Source of the DNA: Nitrospira sp. | Lineage (GTDB): Bacteria; UBA10199; SBBF01 | Direction: 5' to 3' | NCBI GenBank assembly: GCA_005240075.1 | Contig: SBBF01000034.1 | Coordinates: 1 to 42,298 of the forward strand | Length of the DNA stretch: 42,298 nucleotides | Shown: one piece after another, positions 17,626 through 26,875 of the stretch | How positions within the stretch are numbered: position 1 is the stretch's first letter | Layout: each line of letters opens with the position of its first letter | The notes under the pieces: generated by a model | Database searches by the model: none | The model's input: only the letters and a program-made list of their open reading frames with translations | What the model was told of the DNA's origin: nothing | Position numbers and translations under genes: made by a program

Positions 17626-17698
17626 GATACCTTCCCGCTCGGGCTTTGCCCTCGCGATGAAGGGGGCTTGCGAGCTCAAAACTGGCAAGGCCAGATTT
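17626..17698 (-). repeat. Dispersed intergenic repeat A, copy 2
   Basis: This is a reverse-complement counterpart of 9208-9275, with the same CTGGC/GCCAG stem, the TTCATCGCGAG block and the GAGCGGGAAGGTAT end. It lies directly before guaB, and its end provides the guaB ribosome-binding site. Confidence 0.7.
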
Positions 17699-17774
17699 TT
17701 CGCTCTCTAGCGTTCGAGTTCCTGTGATTATCTATACAAACAGGGGGGCGGGATCAAGCTTTTTGTTATTTTTG

Positions 17775-18296
17775 TTATCCAATTTCAGCAGAGGGAAGAA
17801 TTTTGGCGAGATACGCCACAATATCGCGAACAGAAAGGACACCGCTGACGGAGCCATTGGTCAATATCGGCACATGCCGATAACCCCTGATCGAAAGAAC
17901 GTTCAAGGCATAAGCAATGGAATCGGCCTCGGAGAGCGTTTCAGGATTTTTGGTCATCACATCTGCTACTTTGACCTGACGAGGATTTTTCTTTTTCGCC
18001 ATCACGCGATTCAAAATATCGCGCTCGGTGATAATACCGATTAATTGTCCCCCTTCCCTTACGAGGGCGCAACCGGCTTTTCCCTCGTTCATCTTCACCA
18101 CTGAGTCAAAAACAGTCATCCCCTGATTCACAAAAACAGCAGGGGTCATCGTCAGATTTTTGATCGGATCTTCCAGGACAGATTTTTTCCTGAAGTCCAA
18201 AGCGGCGAGCCCATCGATGCTCATCAGAGACTCAAAACAGCTCTGACAGGTGTCTTCCCCTTGAATATTTTCGGCGCCGCAGGCTGGACATTTCAT
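17775..18296 (-). CDS. CBS-domain protein with N-terminal zinc ribbon
   Basis: This 173-residue protein starts with a zinc ribbon (Cys 3, 6, 17 and 20: MKCPACG and CQSC). It is followed by a tandem CBS pair (about 50-105 and 110-170) with typical IGIITERDIL and VLSVRDIV ends. CBS pairs bind adenine nucleotides and regulate partner proteins. It lies between korB and guaB on the same strand. Another CBS-only protein lies before korA, so the pair may regulate energy metabolism or nucleotide supply; this is an inference. Confidence 0.8.
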   Translation of the reverse strand: MKCPACGAENIQGEDTCQSCFESLMSIDGLAALDFRKKSVLEDPIKNLTMTPAVFVNQGMTVFDSVVKMNEGKAGCALVREGGQLIGIITERDILNRVMAKKKNPRQVKVADVMTKNPETLSEADSIAYALNVLSIRGYRHVPILTNGSVSGVLSVRDIVAYLAKILPSAEIG

Positions 18297-18300
18297 AATA

Positions 18301-18401
18301 TTGGGGCCCCTTCGGCCCGTTTGATGCTACTCGCGTTTTTTACCCCGTGGGATAACATGCATATCCCACGGGGTGAATTTCGGGCCTCAGATGGCCCCAA
18401 A
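18301..18401. repeat. Nested palindromic element
   Basis: An outer inverted repeat (TTGGGGCC ... GGCCCCAA with inner GGCCCG ... CGGGCC) encloses a perfect 13-bp hairpin, ACCCCGTGGGATA/TATCCCACGGGGT (18341-18373), with a 7-base loop. It has no T-run in either direction, so it is not a standard terminator. It may be a REP-like or RNA-processing element in the korB to CBS spacer. Confidence 0.65.
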
Positions 18402-18409
18402 CCCCGCGC

Positions 18410-18492
18410 AAATCACTGGCAAAGTCAGATGATTTGCTTGCCATTCCCGTGCTCAGAACGGGCCAAGCCCGATTCTTCGCCAGAAAGCGTCT
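18410..18492. repeat. Hairpin pair; diverged copy of repeat A
   Basis: The stem CAAATCA/TGATTTG encloses CTGGC...GTCAG. It is followed by GCTCAGAACGGGC-CAA-GCCCG, which parallels GCTCAAAACTGGC-AAG-GCCAG of repeat A copy 2. The stem bases change on both sides (CTGGC/GCCAG to CGGGC/GCCCG), so the hairpin is kept. Confidence 0.4.
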
Positions 18493-18496
18493 GAGT

Positions 18497-19549
18497 TTAC
18501 TCTACCATCCAAGTATCCCCTTCATTCAACAACTTTTGCAATTCCCCCTCCCCTTTTTTGGAAATCGAATCACGCAACTGGGTCTCCATCATCTCCTCAT
18601 AAGTTGGTCTCTCGATTCTCCTAAAAACCCCAAAGGGGACCGGAAATTCAGGCACATTCATGCGGCTTAAAAGATAGGCATAAGCGCTGTCAGGCAGAGA
18701 ATCGTTATGAACAATCAAATCATTCTCCGTAATCCCGTCCTTGCCGATTTCAACAACTTCCAACTGGATCCCGTTCATCCGGATTCCTTTTTTGCCATCC
18801 ATACCAAAACGGATCGGTTGCCCGTTTTTAAGCATAACGCTATGTTCGATTCTGACCGACTTATCATAAACATCCTTGAAGGCATCATCATTAAAAATAA
18901 TGCAATTCTGATAAATCTCCACAAAAGCGGATCCCTTATGTTTGGCCGCCACGGTTAACACCTCCGTCATCATGGCTGGATTGGTGTCAATGGCCCGCGC
19001 CACGAAAGTAGCTTCCGCCCCGATTGCCAGGGAAATGGGGCTGATCGGATAATCAATCGATCCGGCCGGCGTTGATTTGGTAATTTTCCCCCGTTCGGAA
19101 GTGGGGGAATATTGCCCTTTGGTCAGTCCATAAATTCTATTGTTAAAAAGAATGATTTTAAGATCGACATTCCGGCGAAGAGCATGAATTAAATGATTAC
19201 CTCCGATGGAGAGACCATCTCCATCGCCTGTAATCACCCAGACCTGGAGGTCAGGATTTTGCGCCTTGACCCCGGTGGCAATAGCGGGGGCCCGTCCGTG
19301 AATGGTATGAAATCCATAGGTATTGACATAGTAGGGAAAACGACTGGAGCATCCAATCCCGGAAATAAAAACCGATTTCTCCTTGGGAACTCCCAAGGAG
19401 GGGAGAGTTTTTTGCGCCACTGCCAAAATGGAATAATCGCCGCACCCCGGACACCAGCGAACCTCCTGATCCGATACAAAATCCTTGCGTGTAAGAGCCA
19501 TCGGAGAAGAGACTAATTGTTCAGAACCTGGGTTTGTTCGATTCTCCAT
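18497..19549 (-). CDS. korB: 2-oxoacid:ferredoxin oxidoreductase, beta subunit
   Basis: This 350-residue subunit carries the thiamine-diphosphate site: [13 protein letters not shown] near the N-terminus, [20 protein letters not shown] and the Mg/TPP motif [12 protein letters not shown]. With the alpha subunit it decarboxylates 2-oxoglutarate (or another 2-oxoacid) to the acyl-CoA and reduces ferredoxin. The start at 19549 has AAGGAA five bases upstream and lies inside korA, giving a 37-base overlap; an ATG at 19501 is the non-overlapping alternative. The substrate cannot be fixed from sequence alone, but the two-subunit layout fits Kor best. Confidence 0.9.
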   Translation of the reverse strand: MENRTNPGSEQLVSSPMALTRKDFVSDQEVRWCPGCGDYSILAVAQKTLPSLGVPKEKSVFISGIGCSSRFPYYVNTYGFHTIHGRAPAIATGVKAQNPDLQVWVITGDGDGLSIGGNHLIHALRRNVDLKIILFNNRIYGLTKGQYSPTSERGKITKSTPAGSIDYPISPISLAIGAEATFVARAIDTNPAMMTEVLTVAAKHKGSAFVEIYQNCIIFNDDAFKDVYDKSVRIEHSVMLKNGQPIRFGMDGKKGIRMNGIQLEVVEIGKDGITENDLIVHNDSLPDSAYAYLLSRMNVPEFPVPFGVFRRIERPTYEEMMETQLRDSISKKGEGELQKLLNEGDTWMVE

Positions 19550-21414
19550 ATTTTTCCTTCTTCAGCACCTTTCATCTTTTGAGGGAAAAGCTTTAAGGCC
19601 CCATTCACAATTTCCTGAATCGCAAACGGTTTCCCCTGAACCTTGGTGAGACTCTGACAATCGACCAGATAGCGTCCCCTTAACAGAAGGGCCAATTGTC
19701 CCAAATTGAGTTCCGCAACCAAAACTTTGTCAAACCTTTTCAAAACATCCCCCGTGTTTTTGGGAAAAGGATTGAGGTATCTGAAATGGGCGCTTGAAAC
19801 AGAGTAGCCCATGGCCCGGAGCTGATCCACAGCCACGGTGATCGCCCCAAACGTTTCTCCCCATCCCACAATCAATAATTCGCCCGATGAATGACCATGA
19901 ACAGTCAAATCAGGAATATCCTCCGCAATACGAGCCACTTTCTCGGCTCTTAAATGAACCATCCTTTCATGATTGAGAGGGTCGTAACTGACATTCCCTT
20001 TTACCTCTGCTTTTTCCAACCCCCCAATCCGATGCTCCAGGCCAGGAGTTCCCGGTATGGCCCAGGGGCGGGCCAGGGTTCCTTTATCGCGCAGGTAAGG
20101 GAAAAAACCCTCTTTTTGAGTCCAATAATTGACCTGAATGGCCTTCAGTTTTGACAAATCGGGAATCAACCAGGGCTCGGCGCCGTTTGCCAGATAGCCA
20201 TCAGAGAGCAGAATGACAGGCGTCATGTATTTCACCGCCAGCCGGAAGGCCTCATACGCCATGTTAAAACAATCCCCCGGAGTGGCCGGTGCAATGACAG
20301 GAACAGGACTCTCTCCATTCCGTCCAAACAACGCCTGCAAAAGATCCCCCTGCTCGGTTTTCGTTGGAAGCCCCGTGGAAGGCCCTCCCCGTTGCACATC
20401 CAGAATCACAACAGGGAGCTCCGTCATGACCGCCAGGTTGATCGCCTCCGACTTCAGGCAGAGACCCGGACCACTGGTTCCGGTAACCGCCAACCCTCCG
20501 GCAAAGGCTGCCCCAATAGCCGCCCCCATCGCCGCGATTTCATCCTCCGCCTGAAAACATTTGATTCCAAAACTTTTTAATTTGGCAAGTTCGTGCAAGA
20601 TATCTGAGGCGGGGGTGATGGGATAACTGGCATAAAAAAGATGCTTACCCGCCAACTCAGCCGCGGTCACCAAACCCAGAGCTGTTGCTTCATTCCCGGT
20701 TATGTGCCGGTACTTGCCAGGACTTAAACGGGCCCGATCAACATGATAATGAACATCAAAAATCTCGGCGGTTTCCCCGTAATGATAGCCGGCCAAAAGA
20801 GCCTTTTTGTTGGCCTCCCCCATCTGTGGTCTTTTGGCAAATTTTTCTTCAATCCATTTGATGGTCACATCAATCGGACGGTCAAACATCCAGTAGACCA
20901 GCCCCAGGGCAAAAAAGTTTTTACACCGCTCAATCTCTTTTTTGGAAAGACCGGTATCCTCCCCCGCTTTGTTTGTCATCATCGTGATCGGCACTTCATA
21001 AACACGATAGCTGCTCAAACTCCCATCCTTTAAAGGATGAGAGGGATAACCGGCCAGTTTCAGATTTTCATCGGTAAAAGCATCGCTATTAACAACAACA
21101 ATTCCCCCTTTATCAATATCGCCCAGATTTGTTTTGAGCGCGGCTGGATTCATGGCAACTAAAACATTGGGAGCATCGCCCGGTGTATAGATTTCGTGGG
21201 AAGAGAAATGAATTTGATAGCCGGAAACACCCGCCAGTGACCCGGCCGGCGCCCGAATTTCCGCCGGATAATCGGGAAGAGTGCTGATGTCGTTTCCCAA
21301 AACAGCCGACGTTTTGGTAAATTGTGTGCCGGTCAACTGCATCCCGTCGCCTGAATCCCCCGCAAAACGAATAACCACATCCTGCAAATTTTGGCGTTTT
21401 TTAATGTCCATCAT
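19513..21414 (-). CDS. korA: 2-oxoacid:ferredoxin oxidoreductase, fused gamma-alpha subunit
   Basis: This 633-residue protein is the fused form. The gamma domain lies at about 10-195 ([15 protein letters not shown]) and the pyrimidine-binding alpha domain from about 240 to the end ([51 protein letters not shown]). It works with KorB in ferredoxin-linked 2-oxoacid oxidation. A strong GGAGGGGG precedes the ATG, and the upstream CBS gene's TAA directly abuts it, so CBS-korA-korB form an operon. Its presence suggests ferredoxin-dependent metabolism or a reductive TCA-like step. Confidence 0.92.
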   Translation of the reverse strand: MMDIKKRQNLQDVVIRFAGDSGDGMQLTGTQFTKTSAVLGNDISTLPDYPAEIRAPAGSLAGVSGYQIHFSSHEIYTPGDAPNVLVAMNPAALKTNLGDIDKGGIVVVNSDAFTDENLKLAGYPSHPLKDGSLSSYRVYEVPITMMTNKAGEDTGLSKKEIERCKNFFALGLVYWMFDRPIDVTIKWIEEKFAKRPQMGEANKKALLAGYHYGETAEIFDVHYHVDRARLSPGKYRHITGNEATALGLVTAAELAGKHLFYASYPITPASDILHELAKLKSFGIKCFQAEDEIAAMGAAIGAAFAGGLAVTGTSGPGLCLKSEAINLAVMTELPVVILDVQRGGPSTGLPTKTEQGDLLQALFGRNGESPVPVIAPATPGDCFNMAYEAFRLAVKYMTPVILLSDGYLANGAEPWLIPDLSKLKAIQVNYWTQKEGFFPYLRDKGTLARPWAIPGTPGLEHRIGGLEKAEVKGNVSYDPLNHERMVHLRAEKVARIAEDIPDLTVHGHSSGELLIVGWGETFGAITVAVDQLRAMGYSVSSAHFRYLNPFPKNTGDVLKRFDKVLVAELNLGQLALLLRGRYLVDCQSLTKVQGKPFAIQEIVNGALKLFPQKMKGAEEGKIWRIEQTQVLNN

Positions 21415-21885
21415 TTATGCCCCCTCCGGAGCCTGCGGAATTTGATGAGGATTGGGGGGAAGATTATACACTTCGCACGGAAAAAAACTGGCCAGATAAC
21501 GCACCACATCCTTGATATTGATATAGCCGGCCACCTGTCCCCTGAAATCAATCACCGGAAGGTTTCGATAACGTTTTTCTCCCATCAGTTTGATGACAGA
21601 GGCAATGGACTGGTCCATTTTCAAAACCTTGGGGCTGGGACTCATGAATGTTTCAACCGGCCGGGAAAAACCGGCTTCGTCAGGCACTACTTTTCTCAAA
21701 ACATCCCTTTCCGTAAAAATACCAACAATCCCCCCCTTGTCATCAGAAACCAAAGCACACCCCACTTTTTTTTCCTTCATCATCGTCATCACAACACCGG
21801 TGGGCTGGCTCTTTTCGACAAGAAGAGGGGCTCGAATGGGAAGCCGGTCTACCTTGTCCTTCTTGAGAAAACCTTCTATTTTCAT
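21415..21885 (-). CDS. CBS-domain protein preceding korAB
   Basis: This 156-residue protein consists of two CBS domains (about 10-70 and 75-140). It shows the usual VGIFTERDVLRK end of the first domain and VAGYINIKDVVRYLA of the second, with MGEKRYRNLPVID between. It lacks the zinc ribbon of its relative at 17775. Its stop codon directly abuts the korA start, so it is translationally coupled to korAB and may sense adenylate charge for it. The partner is inferred from position only. Confidence 0.8.
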   Translation of the reverse strand: MKIEGFLKKDKVDRLPIRAPLLVEKSQPTGVVMTMMKEKKVGCALVSDDKGGIVGIFTERDVLRKVVPDEAGFSRPVETFMSPSPKVLKMDQSIASVIKLMGEKRYRNLPVIDFRGQVAGYINIKDVVRYLASFFPCEVYNLPPNPHQIPQAPEGA

Positions 21886-21946
21886 GATGTTAAATAAACT
21901 ATGTCACACCGTTTCTTCTCTGTCAATTAATCCATAATGCACTATG

Positions 21947-23074
21947 TCAAAACTCCTTCAAGGCTACAAGGCCGCCGCCGGTAGTCAGAAAAAACGCTGT
22001 TTTGTCCGTTGCCGCCGCATTTCCCAAAAAACCTTTGGAGAGAGCAATCCTTTGAAGAACTTGTCCTTTTTGCGCATCAATCAAAAAAGCCCCCCCGCTC
22101 TCCGATCCAACCAGAAGATACTCTCCCCATTTCCGGGGAGCTGACAATGAACCGGAATAGAAAGGAACAGTCCATCGCTTCCGACCGTTCTTTTTATCAA
22201 ACGAAACCAACTCCCCTTCGGCGCTGGAAAGAATGATTTGATTCCCCTCGATTAAAATATCGGTCCCCCCTCTCACTTCCGCCTGCCAGATCAAATCGCC
22301 GGAAGAGGAACTCAACGCCTGGCAGGTTCCAAAATAACCGACAACATAAAGAACCCCCTGGTCATAAGCAAGAGCAGAATCAATATCCTGAAAGCTGACC
22401 GATTCATCATCCACCAGATTTCTGGACCATAAAACAGAGCCATTTAAAATTGATAACGCGGCCACCTGGCCATCCGCAAAACCGACATAAAGATGATCGC
22501 CAACAACAACAGGGGGGGAATGTCCTCGCATCGTCACCTTCTTATCATACCCTTTCACATAAGTGGCCCATTTGAGAGCCCCATCCTGAATTGACAGAGC
22601 AGAAACCTCCCGACTGGTGCTGACAATATAAACCACTCCTCCCGAAACAGCGGGACGGGATAAAATTTCGTTCCCCGCAAAATAATCCCAAACTTTGTTT
22701 CCGGTTTGCAGATCGAGGGCAAAAACCATCCCCTTGCTGTTGCCAAAAAAAACATAAGAGCCGTCAGTCACCGGTTCCGAATCAATCACCCCGCCGGAAT
22801 CAAACCGCCACATTTCCTTTCCGGTCGCCGCGGAAAGGGAATAAAAAAATCCGGAATGATTGCCGACCAGGATCTGCCCGTCATGATAAAGAGGAGAGGA
22901 GACTTCCGGAATAAACTTGTTGTTGAGGACGCCCGATTTGAGCGAGTGGCTCCACAAACGTTTGGCGATTTTTTGTCCAGTCCCCTGCGGCGCCCTGGGT
23001 TTACTGGCTCCCCAGGAGAGGTTGCCGGCTGACATTAAAAAACAGAAGAGAATAATAAGAAAATTATTTTTCAT
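21947..23074 (-). CDS. PQQ-type beta-propeller protein, BamB-like
   Basis: This is a 375-residue protein with a signal peptide (about residues 1-22, MKNNFLIILFCFLMSAGNLSWG) and at least six PQQ-like blades with repeated W/LSAATGKEMWRF or LQTGNKVWDYF motifs. This is the architecture and length of BamB, which scaffolds the BAM complex. Unlike E. coli BamB it has no lipobox cysteine. The start overlaps the yfgM-like gene by 11 bases. In E. coli yfgM also precedes bamB, which supports the call. Other PQQ propellers are possible. Confidence 0.7.
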   Translation of the reverse strand: MKNNFLIILFCFLMSAGNLSWGASKPRAPQGTGQKIAKRLWSHSLKSGVLNNKFIPEVSSPLYHDGQILVGNHSGFFYSLSAATGKEMWRFDSGGVIDSEPVTDGSYVFFGNSKGMVFALDLQTGNKVWDYFAGNEILSRPAVSGGVVYIVSTSREVSALSIQDGALKWATYVKGYDKKVTMRGHSPPVVVGDHLYVGFADGQVAALSILNGSVLWSRNLVDDESVSFQDIDSALAYDQGVLYVVGYFGTCQALSSSSGDLIWQAEVRGGTDILIEGNQIILSSAEGELVSFDKKNGRKRWTVPFYSGSLSAPRKWGEYLLVGSESGGAFLIDAQKGQVLQRIALSKGFLGNAAATDKTAFFLTTGGGLVALKEF

Positions 23075-23711
23075 TCAACAAAACGATTCGTTGACCGGCT
23101 CTTTTACGAACAGCGGGATCTCTCTCATCAGAAGAATCACCGGCCAAATCTTTAAAGATGATTTGAGCTTCCTCCTTTTTACCGAGGTCTGCCAAAATCT
23201 CCCCTTTCAAAAAAAGAAGGTGGTCATTGAATAGAGAAGATGGATCGGCTCTCTGCTCCAGATAAGCCAAAGCCTCCCCCCCTTTCCCTTGTTCCCAAAG
23301 GAGGCTCGCCCTGTTCCAGACATAAAGAGGCTTCAAAAATGAAGGGATCTTTTTTCCCAACAATTCCAGTTGGGCAAAGGCTTCGGTAGTTTTCCCTTCT
23401 GCCAGATACTCCTGAAAAAGGAACCATCCTGCCAGCCACCCGCTGGCGTCCTGCCCCTCCATTTCTTTAAGAGACTTTTCCGGATTGTCCGATTGGCTCG
23501 TCAGATAAATCTTTTCATTCAGACCCAGAAGGGCCGATTCTTTTTTCTTGCCAGAATAAAAAAAGAACAAACTTCCTGCCAAAACAAAAAAAGCTATCAT
23601 GACCGCCACTATTTTGTGAGCTAGAACGATCCTGACCGCATGATCAACCAGAGAAACAAATTCGTCTGTTTTTTTCTTCCTGCTTCGAGGAAGGCGCATG
23701 TATCGGGACAT
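23064..23711 (-). CDS. YfgM-like membrane-anchored TPR protein
   Basis: This 215-residue protein has a basic cytoplasmic start (PRSRKKK), one transmembrane helix at about 35-55 (VAVMIAFFVLAGSLFFFY) and a helical TPR-like outer domain with LYVWNRASLLWEQGKGGEAL and LADLGKKEEAQIIF. This is the layout of YfgM/UPF0070, an ancillary subunit of the SecYEG translocon. It lies 16 bases after hemA and overlaps the BamB-like gene, as in the yfgM-bamB order of other proteobacteria. Confidence 0.65.
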   Translation of the reverse strand: MSRYMRLPRSRKKKTDEFVSLVDHAVRIVLAHKIVAVMIAFFVLAGSLFFFYSGKKKESALLGLNEKIYLTSQSDNPEKSLKEMEGQDASGWLAGWFLFQEYLAEGKTTEAFAQLELLGKKIPSFLKPLYVWNRASLLWEQGKGGEALAYLEQRADPSSLFNDHLLFLKGEILADLGKKEEAQIIFKDLAGDSSDERDPAVRKRAGQRIVLLNEK

Positions 23712-23727
23712 AATTTTTCACCACATT

Positions 23728-24993
23728 TTATTCTTCATCATCCAACCGAAACAATCTCTTTAAAAAATCTCCCGTACTGATGGACAAGCCGGAAACCTTG
23801 CCCAACTTGAGGGAAACAGCCGGATCATACAATATTTTGTTGACGATCGATTCCGTGCATTTATCAATCGCCTGTTTTTCCTCATCGTTCAAATGACCCA
23901 GTTTTCCAAGCGTTCGGGCAAGTTCCCGGCGGCGAATCGATTCAAATTTTTTTCCCAACAGGGAAAGAACCGGCTCGTGCCCTACCATAGATTCGAAAAA
24001 ACGCAAAACCTCTTTTTCAATGATCTCCTCGGCCTGACGGGATGAAACGATCCTCTCCTCCTGATGAGAACGGCTGATTTGATTCAAATCATCGATGTTA
24101 TAAAGATAGACATTATCAAGCTGACCGACGGCCGGTTCAATATTCCGGGGGACTCCCAAATCAATCAAAAAAATTGGGCGATTTTTTCTCATCTCCATCA
24201 ATGCATCCATTTGCTGACGGGAAATGAGCGGTGTCTCCACCGCGACCGACGAAATCACCAGATCGGCCTCCTCCAGGATTGTTCGCAGATTGTCAAAAGG
24301 AACGGGAATGCCCACTCCCTCTTCGGCCAGCTCCAGCGCTTTTTCGTAAGAACGATTGACGATAAAAATATCCTGGCACCCCTCTTCTTCCAGATAGAAA
24401 ACCACCAATTCCCCAATCTTGCCCGCGCCAATCAAAAGAACCTTTTTATTCTTGAGATCGGCAAAAATCTGTTTGGCCAACCGGACAGCGGCGGAACCCA
24501 CCGATACATTTTTTTCTCCGATCCGGGTTTCTTCCCTGATTTTTTTGGAAACAAAAAGGGCTCTTTCCAGGCAACGGTTCAAATAAATACCGGATGTTTT
24601 GCTGGCCAATGCCTGACGGTAGGCCTGCTTCACTTGTCCCGTAATTTGCGGCTCCCCCACCACCATGGAATCAAGGCTGGAAGCCACCCGGAAGAGATGT
24701 CTTACTGCTTCCCGGTCCGTATAATGATAACAACAGGAATCAAGCGCCGTATCTTCCATACGATGATATCGGGTCAGAAAATGACGGACTTTTTCAACAC
24801 CATCGCCTGTCTGCTCTTGAACCGTATAAACCTCCACGCGGTTGCAGGTTGACAAGATCAGTCCTTCATCTGCTCGGGTCTGGGCCAGCAGAACCCGCAA
24901 AGCCTGTGGAATTTCTTCGCGGCTGAAATTCAACTTCTCCCGAACATCCACCGGCGCTGTTTTGTGATTCAGTCCCACTACAAGATAAGTCAT
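23728..24993 (-). CDS. hemA: Glutamyl-tRNA reductase
   Basis: It reduces glutamyl-tRNA to glutamate-1-semialdehyde with NADPH, the first step of C5 tetrapyrrole synthesis. I choose the ATG at 24993 (421 residues), which overlaps the ccsA-like stop in an ATGA tetramer; this gives the expected start MTYLVVGLNHKTAP and places the catalytic Cys exactly at residue 50 (STCNRVEVY). The NADPH-binding GAGKIGEL and the C-terminal dimerisation helix are present. The longer open frame to 25113 lies inside the neighbouring gene. Confidence 0.95.
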   Translation of the reverse strand: MTYLVVGLNHKTAPVDVREKLNFSREEIPQALRVLLAQTRADEGLILSTCNRVEVYTVQEQTGDGVEKVRHFLTRYHRMEDTALDSCCYHYTDREAVRHLFRVASSLDSMVVGEPQITGQVKQAYRQALASKTSGIYLNRCLERALFVSKKIREETRIGEKNVSVGSAAVRLAKQIFADLKNKKVLLIGAGKIGELVVFYLEEEGCQDIFIVNRSYEKALELAEEGVGIPVPFDNLRTILEEADLVISSVAVETPLISRQQMDALMEMRKNRPIFLIDLGVPRNIEPAVGQLDNVYLYNIDDLNQISRSHQEERIVSSRQAEEIIEKEVLRFFESMVGHEPVLSLLGKKFESIRRRELARTLGKLGHLNDEEKQAIDKCTESIVNKILYDPAVSLKLGKVSGLSISTGDFLKRLFRLDDEE

Positions 24994-25778
24994 GTGTTCC
25001 ATACCACCAATAAAATCAGCCCCAAAAAACCGATGGAGGAAAGAACAATTCCCTTCCGGCCAATCCACCCCTGCGGGACCCTTAAGTTCAAAAAGAGGGC
25101 AAAAAAAGCCCATATCCCGATGGACAACAGCTCTTTCAAATCATTGGTCACGTAAACGCCGAGGGATGATTTGGACCATCCGGCTCCTGCAAAGATTCCC
25201 AGCGTGTAAAAAACAAAAGCGATATACAAGCCACGGTAATGAATGCGATCGAGAGTTTCCAGCGAAGGGAACCGCTCAAAAAAACCCCCGGTTATTTTTT
25301 GTTTGATCCGCGATTCGGCCGCCAAATACAAAATGCCGACAACAAAACTGACCATAAAGAGAGCCAAGCTCATAAAAATAAGAAGGAGATGGGCGAAAGC
25401 CCAGGGATTCTGGAGAACAGCACTCAAATTCCGGTAATCGGCTTGAAGGGTAAGGGAAACGACGTAAAAAACAAGAGCCACTGGTAGAATCACAATGCCG
25501 GTCATCGAAAATTTGTAAAAAAAACAGAGGAGCAAAAAAACAAAAACAATGGTCAAGCTGGTCAACTGAAGGGCGTCAAAACGGCTGATTAAAAAAGGAT
25601 ACCCTTGGCTGATCAGATGAACGACCAGAAAAATCAGGTGAAGAACAAATCCGACAAGCGTTATTCTCAAAGCCAGCGCGGTCAGAGAGCGCTGGTTGAA
25701 GACAAGGCGAAAGCTGAAACTTAATGTCGCCAAAAAATAAATAATCAGGACAATAAAAAAACCGGCGGGATGCATCAT
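24990..25778 (-). CDS. CcsA/HemX-type cytochrome c assembly membrane protein
   Basis: This 262-residue protein has about eight hydrophobic segments and matches the cytochrome c assembly/HemX family in layout, including the PWAFAHLLLIFMSLALF segment, where the heme-binding His lies in such proteins, and WSKSSLGVYV. Set between met8 and hemA it corresponds to HemX, which in some bacteria controls HemA levels, or to a heme-handling CcsA relative. The tryptophan-rich WWD motif of true CcsA is not obvious, so HemX is more likely. Confidence 0.75.
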   Translation of the reverse strand: MMHPAGFFIVLIIYFLATLSFSFRLVFNQRSLTALALRITLVGFVLHLIFLVVHLISQGYPFLISRFDALQLTSLTIVFVFLLLCFFYKFSMTGIVILPVALVFYVVSLTLQADYRNLSAVLQNPWAFAHLLLIFMSLALFMVSFVVGILYLAAESRIKQKITGGFFERFPSLETLDRIHYRGLYIAFVFYTLGIFAGAGWSKSSLGVYVTNDLKELLSIGIWAFFALFLNLRVPQGWIGRKGIVLSSIGFLGLILLVVWNT

Positions 25779-25784
25779 AGGTTT

Positions 25785-26432
25785 TTAGCGTTCGATCAAT
25801 CCCATTTTCTCATCAATCCACCTCTCCGCCTGGGATGCGATTTTGTCCCCCTTAAACCCATGACGGAGTATTTCTCGAAGGGGAGTGAGATCGAGGCGCG
25901 ATAATTTTTCCATGAAAACGGTTTTTCCTTCTTCCAAAAAATGCTTTCTTTTTTTGGCCAAAATCTCCAGCAGCACTTCCATCTCGGGGCCAAATATTTT
26001 TTCAAGTTCTAACCTTACCTGTCGGGCCAGAAAAGGAACACGGCCATCAGTGGAAACAGTCACCATAAAATCACCTCGGGTAATCCGCGAGGGGACCACA
26101 AAATCACACAAATCGGGGGTATCCACCACATTGCACAAAATCTTTCGCCTCCGGCAATGATGAGCCACTTCTTTGTTCACCCGGTTGTCGGATGTGGAGG
26201 CAAAAACCAGAAGCACCCCTCCCAAATCAACTTCCCGAAAAGCTCTCTCCACAAGAACCACCAGCTTTTTTTCCGCCATTTTTTTAAGTTCGGCCGATAG
26301 GACAGGAGCCACCACCGTCACCCGGGCCCCCGATTCCAAAAGTCCCAAAACACGCCGGGTGGCCACCTCTCCTCCCCCGACCACCAGAACCGGCTTTCCA
26401 GAGACATCCAGTTGTATCGGATAATATTTCAC
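25785..26432 (-). CDS. Precorrin-2 dehydrogenase/sirohydrochlorin ferrochelatase (Met8-like)
   Basis: This 215-residue protein has the N-terminal NAD-binding domain of siroheme synthase: MKYYPIQLDVSGKPVLVVGGGEVATRRVLGL, with the GGGxVA loop at about residues 19-24, then VVDTPDLCDFVVPSRI and RGDFMVTVSTDGRVP. It oxidises precorrin-2 and may insert iron to make siroheme (or lead to alternative heme). It heads the heme cluster met8-hemX-hemA, consistent with tetrapyrrole work. Confidence 0.9.
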   Translation of the reverse strand: MKYYPIQLDVSGKPVLVVGGGEVATRRVLGLLESGARVTVVAPVLSAELKKMAEKKLVVLVERAFREVDLGGVLLVFASTSDNRVNKEVAHHCRRRKILCNVVDTPDLCDFVVPSRITRGDFMVTVSTDGRVPFLARQVRLELEKIFGPEMEVLLEILAKKRKHFLEEGKTVFMEKLSRLDLTPLREILRHGFKGDKIASQAERWIDEKMGLIER

Positions 26433-26542
26433 GACTGCCGATATACGGCATCATCCGGGAGGCGTCAAGAGGACGAAAAAATCTTGCATTTTTCCGACAG
26501 GACCATTAACAAAATAAAATCAAGTTTAAGGAGGAAAAAAAT

Positions 26543-26875
26543 ATGGCGAGTAACGCGGTTAAAATAGTGACCGATGCTAATTTTGAACAGGAAGTCCTGA
26601 AATCATCCACACCAACGCTGATCGATTTCTGGGCGGTCTGGTGCGGTCCCTGCCGGGCTTTGGCGCCGGTGATTGATGAACTGGCTGGTGAAAACAGGGG
26701 AAAAATTAATGTCTTTAAATTAAATGTCGACGAAAATCCGGAAACAGCCGCCAAATACGGCATTCGGGGAATTCCCACCCTTCTTTTTTTCAAGAATGGT
26801 CAGGTGGCCCACCAAAGCGTCGGGGTCACCCCCAAGGCTGACTTGCAAAAAATAATTGATAAGGTGATTGTTTAA
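26543..26875 (+). CDS. trxA: Thioredoxin
   Basis: This 110-residue protein has the canonical fold and active site, FWAVWCGPCRALAP, with the redox pair at residues 34 and 37. The cis-proline segment GIPTLLFFKNG is present. It reduces disulfides in the cytoplasm (no signal peptide). AGGAGG is well placed before the ATG. Its stop touches the stop of the convergent alcohol dehydrogenase gene with no intervening base. The 110-bp spacer to met8 (26433-26542) presumably holds both promoters, which I cannot resolve. Confidence 0.95.
   Translation: MASNAVKIVTDANFEQEVLKSSTPTLIDFWAVWCGPCRALAPVIDELAGENRGKINVFKLNVDENPETAAKYGIRGIPTLLFFKNGQVAHQSVGVTPKADLQKIIDKVIV

Noticed and set aside
17857-17883. GCCGATAA at 17876-17883 as a further regulon element
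   Set aside because: It lies inside the CBS coding sequence and the base block 11 bp upstream (TTGGTCAA) does not resemble GCAACTTT.
24994-25113. N-terminal extension of HemA by 40 residues
   Set aside because: It lies wholly within the ccsA/hemX coding region; the start at 24993 restores the family N-terminus and places the catalytic Cys at residue 50.
26413-26445. GCCGATAT near 26437 before trxA as a regulon element
   Set aside because: No GCAACTTT-like block lies 11 bp upstream.
26506-26793. 95-residue minus-strand reading frame opposite trxA
   Set aside because: It is the antisense shadow of a clear thioredoxin gene and has no family features.
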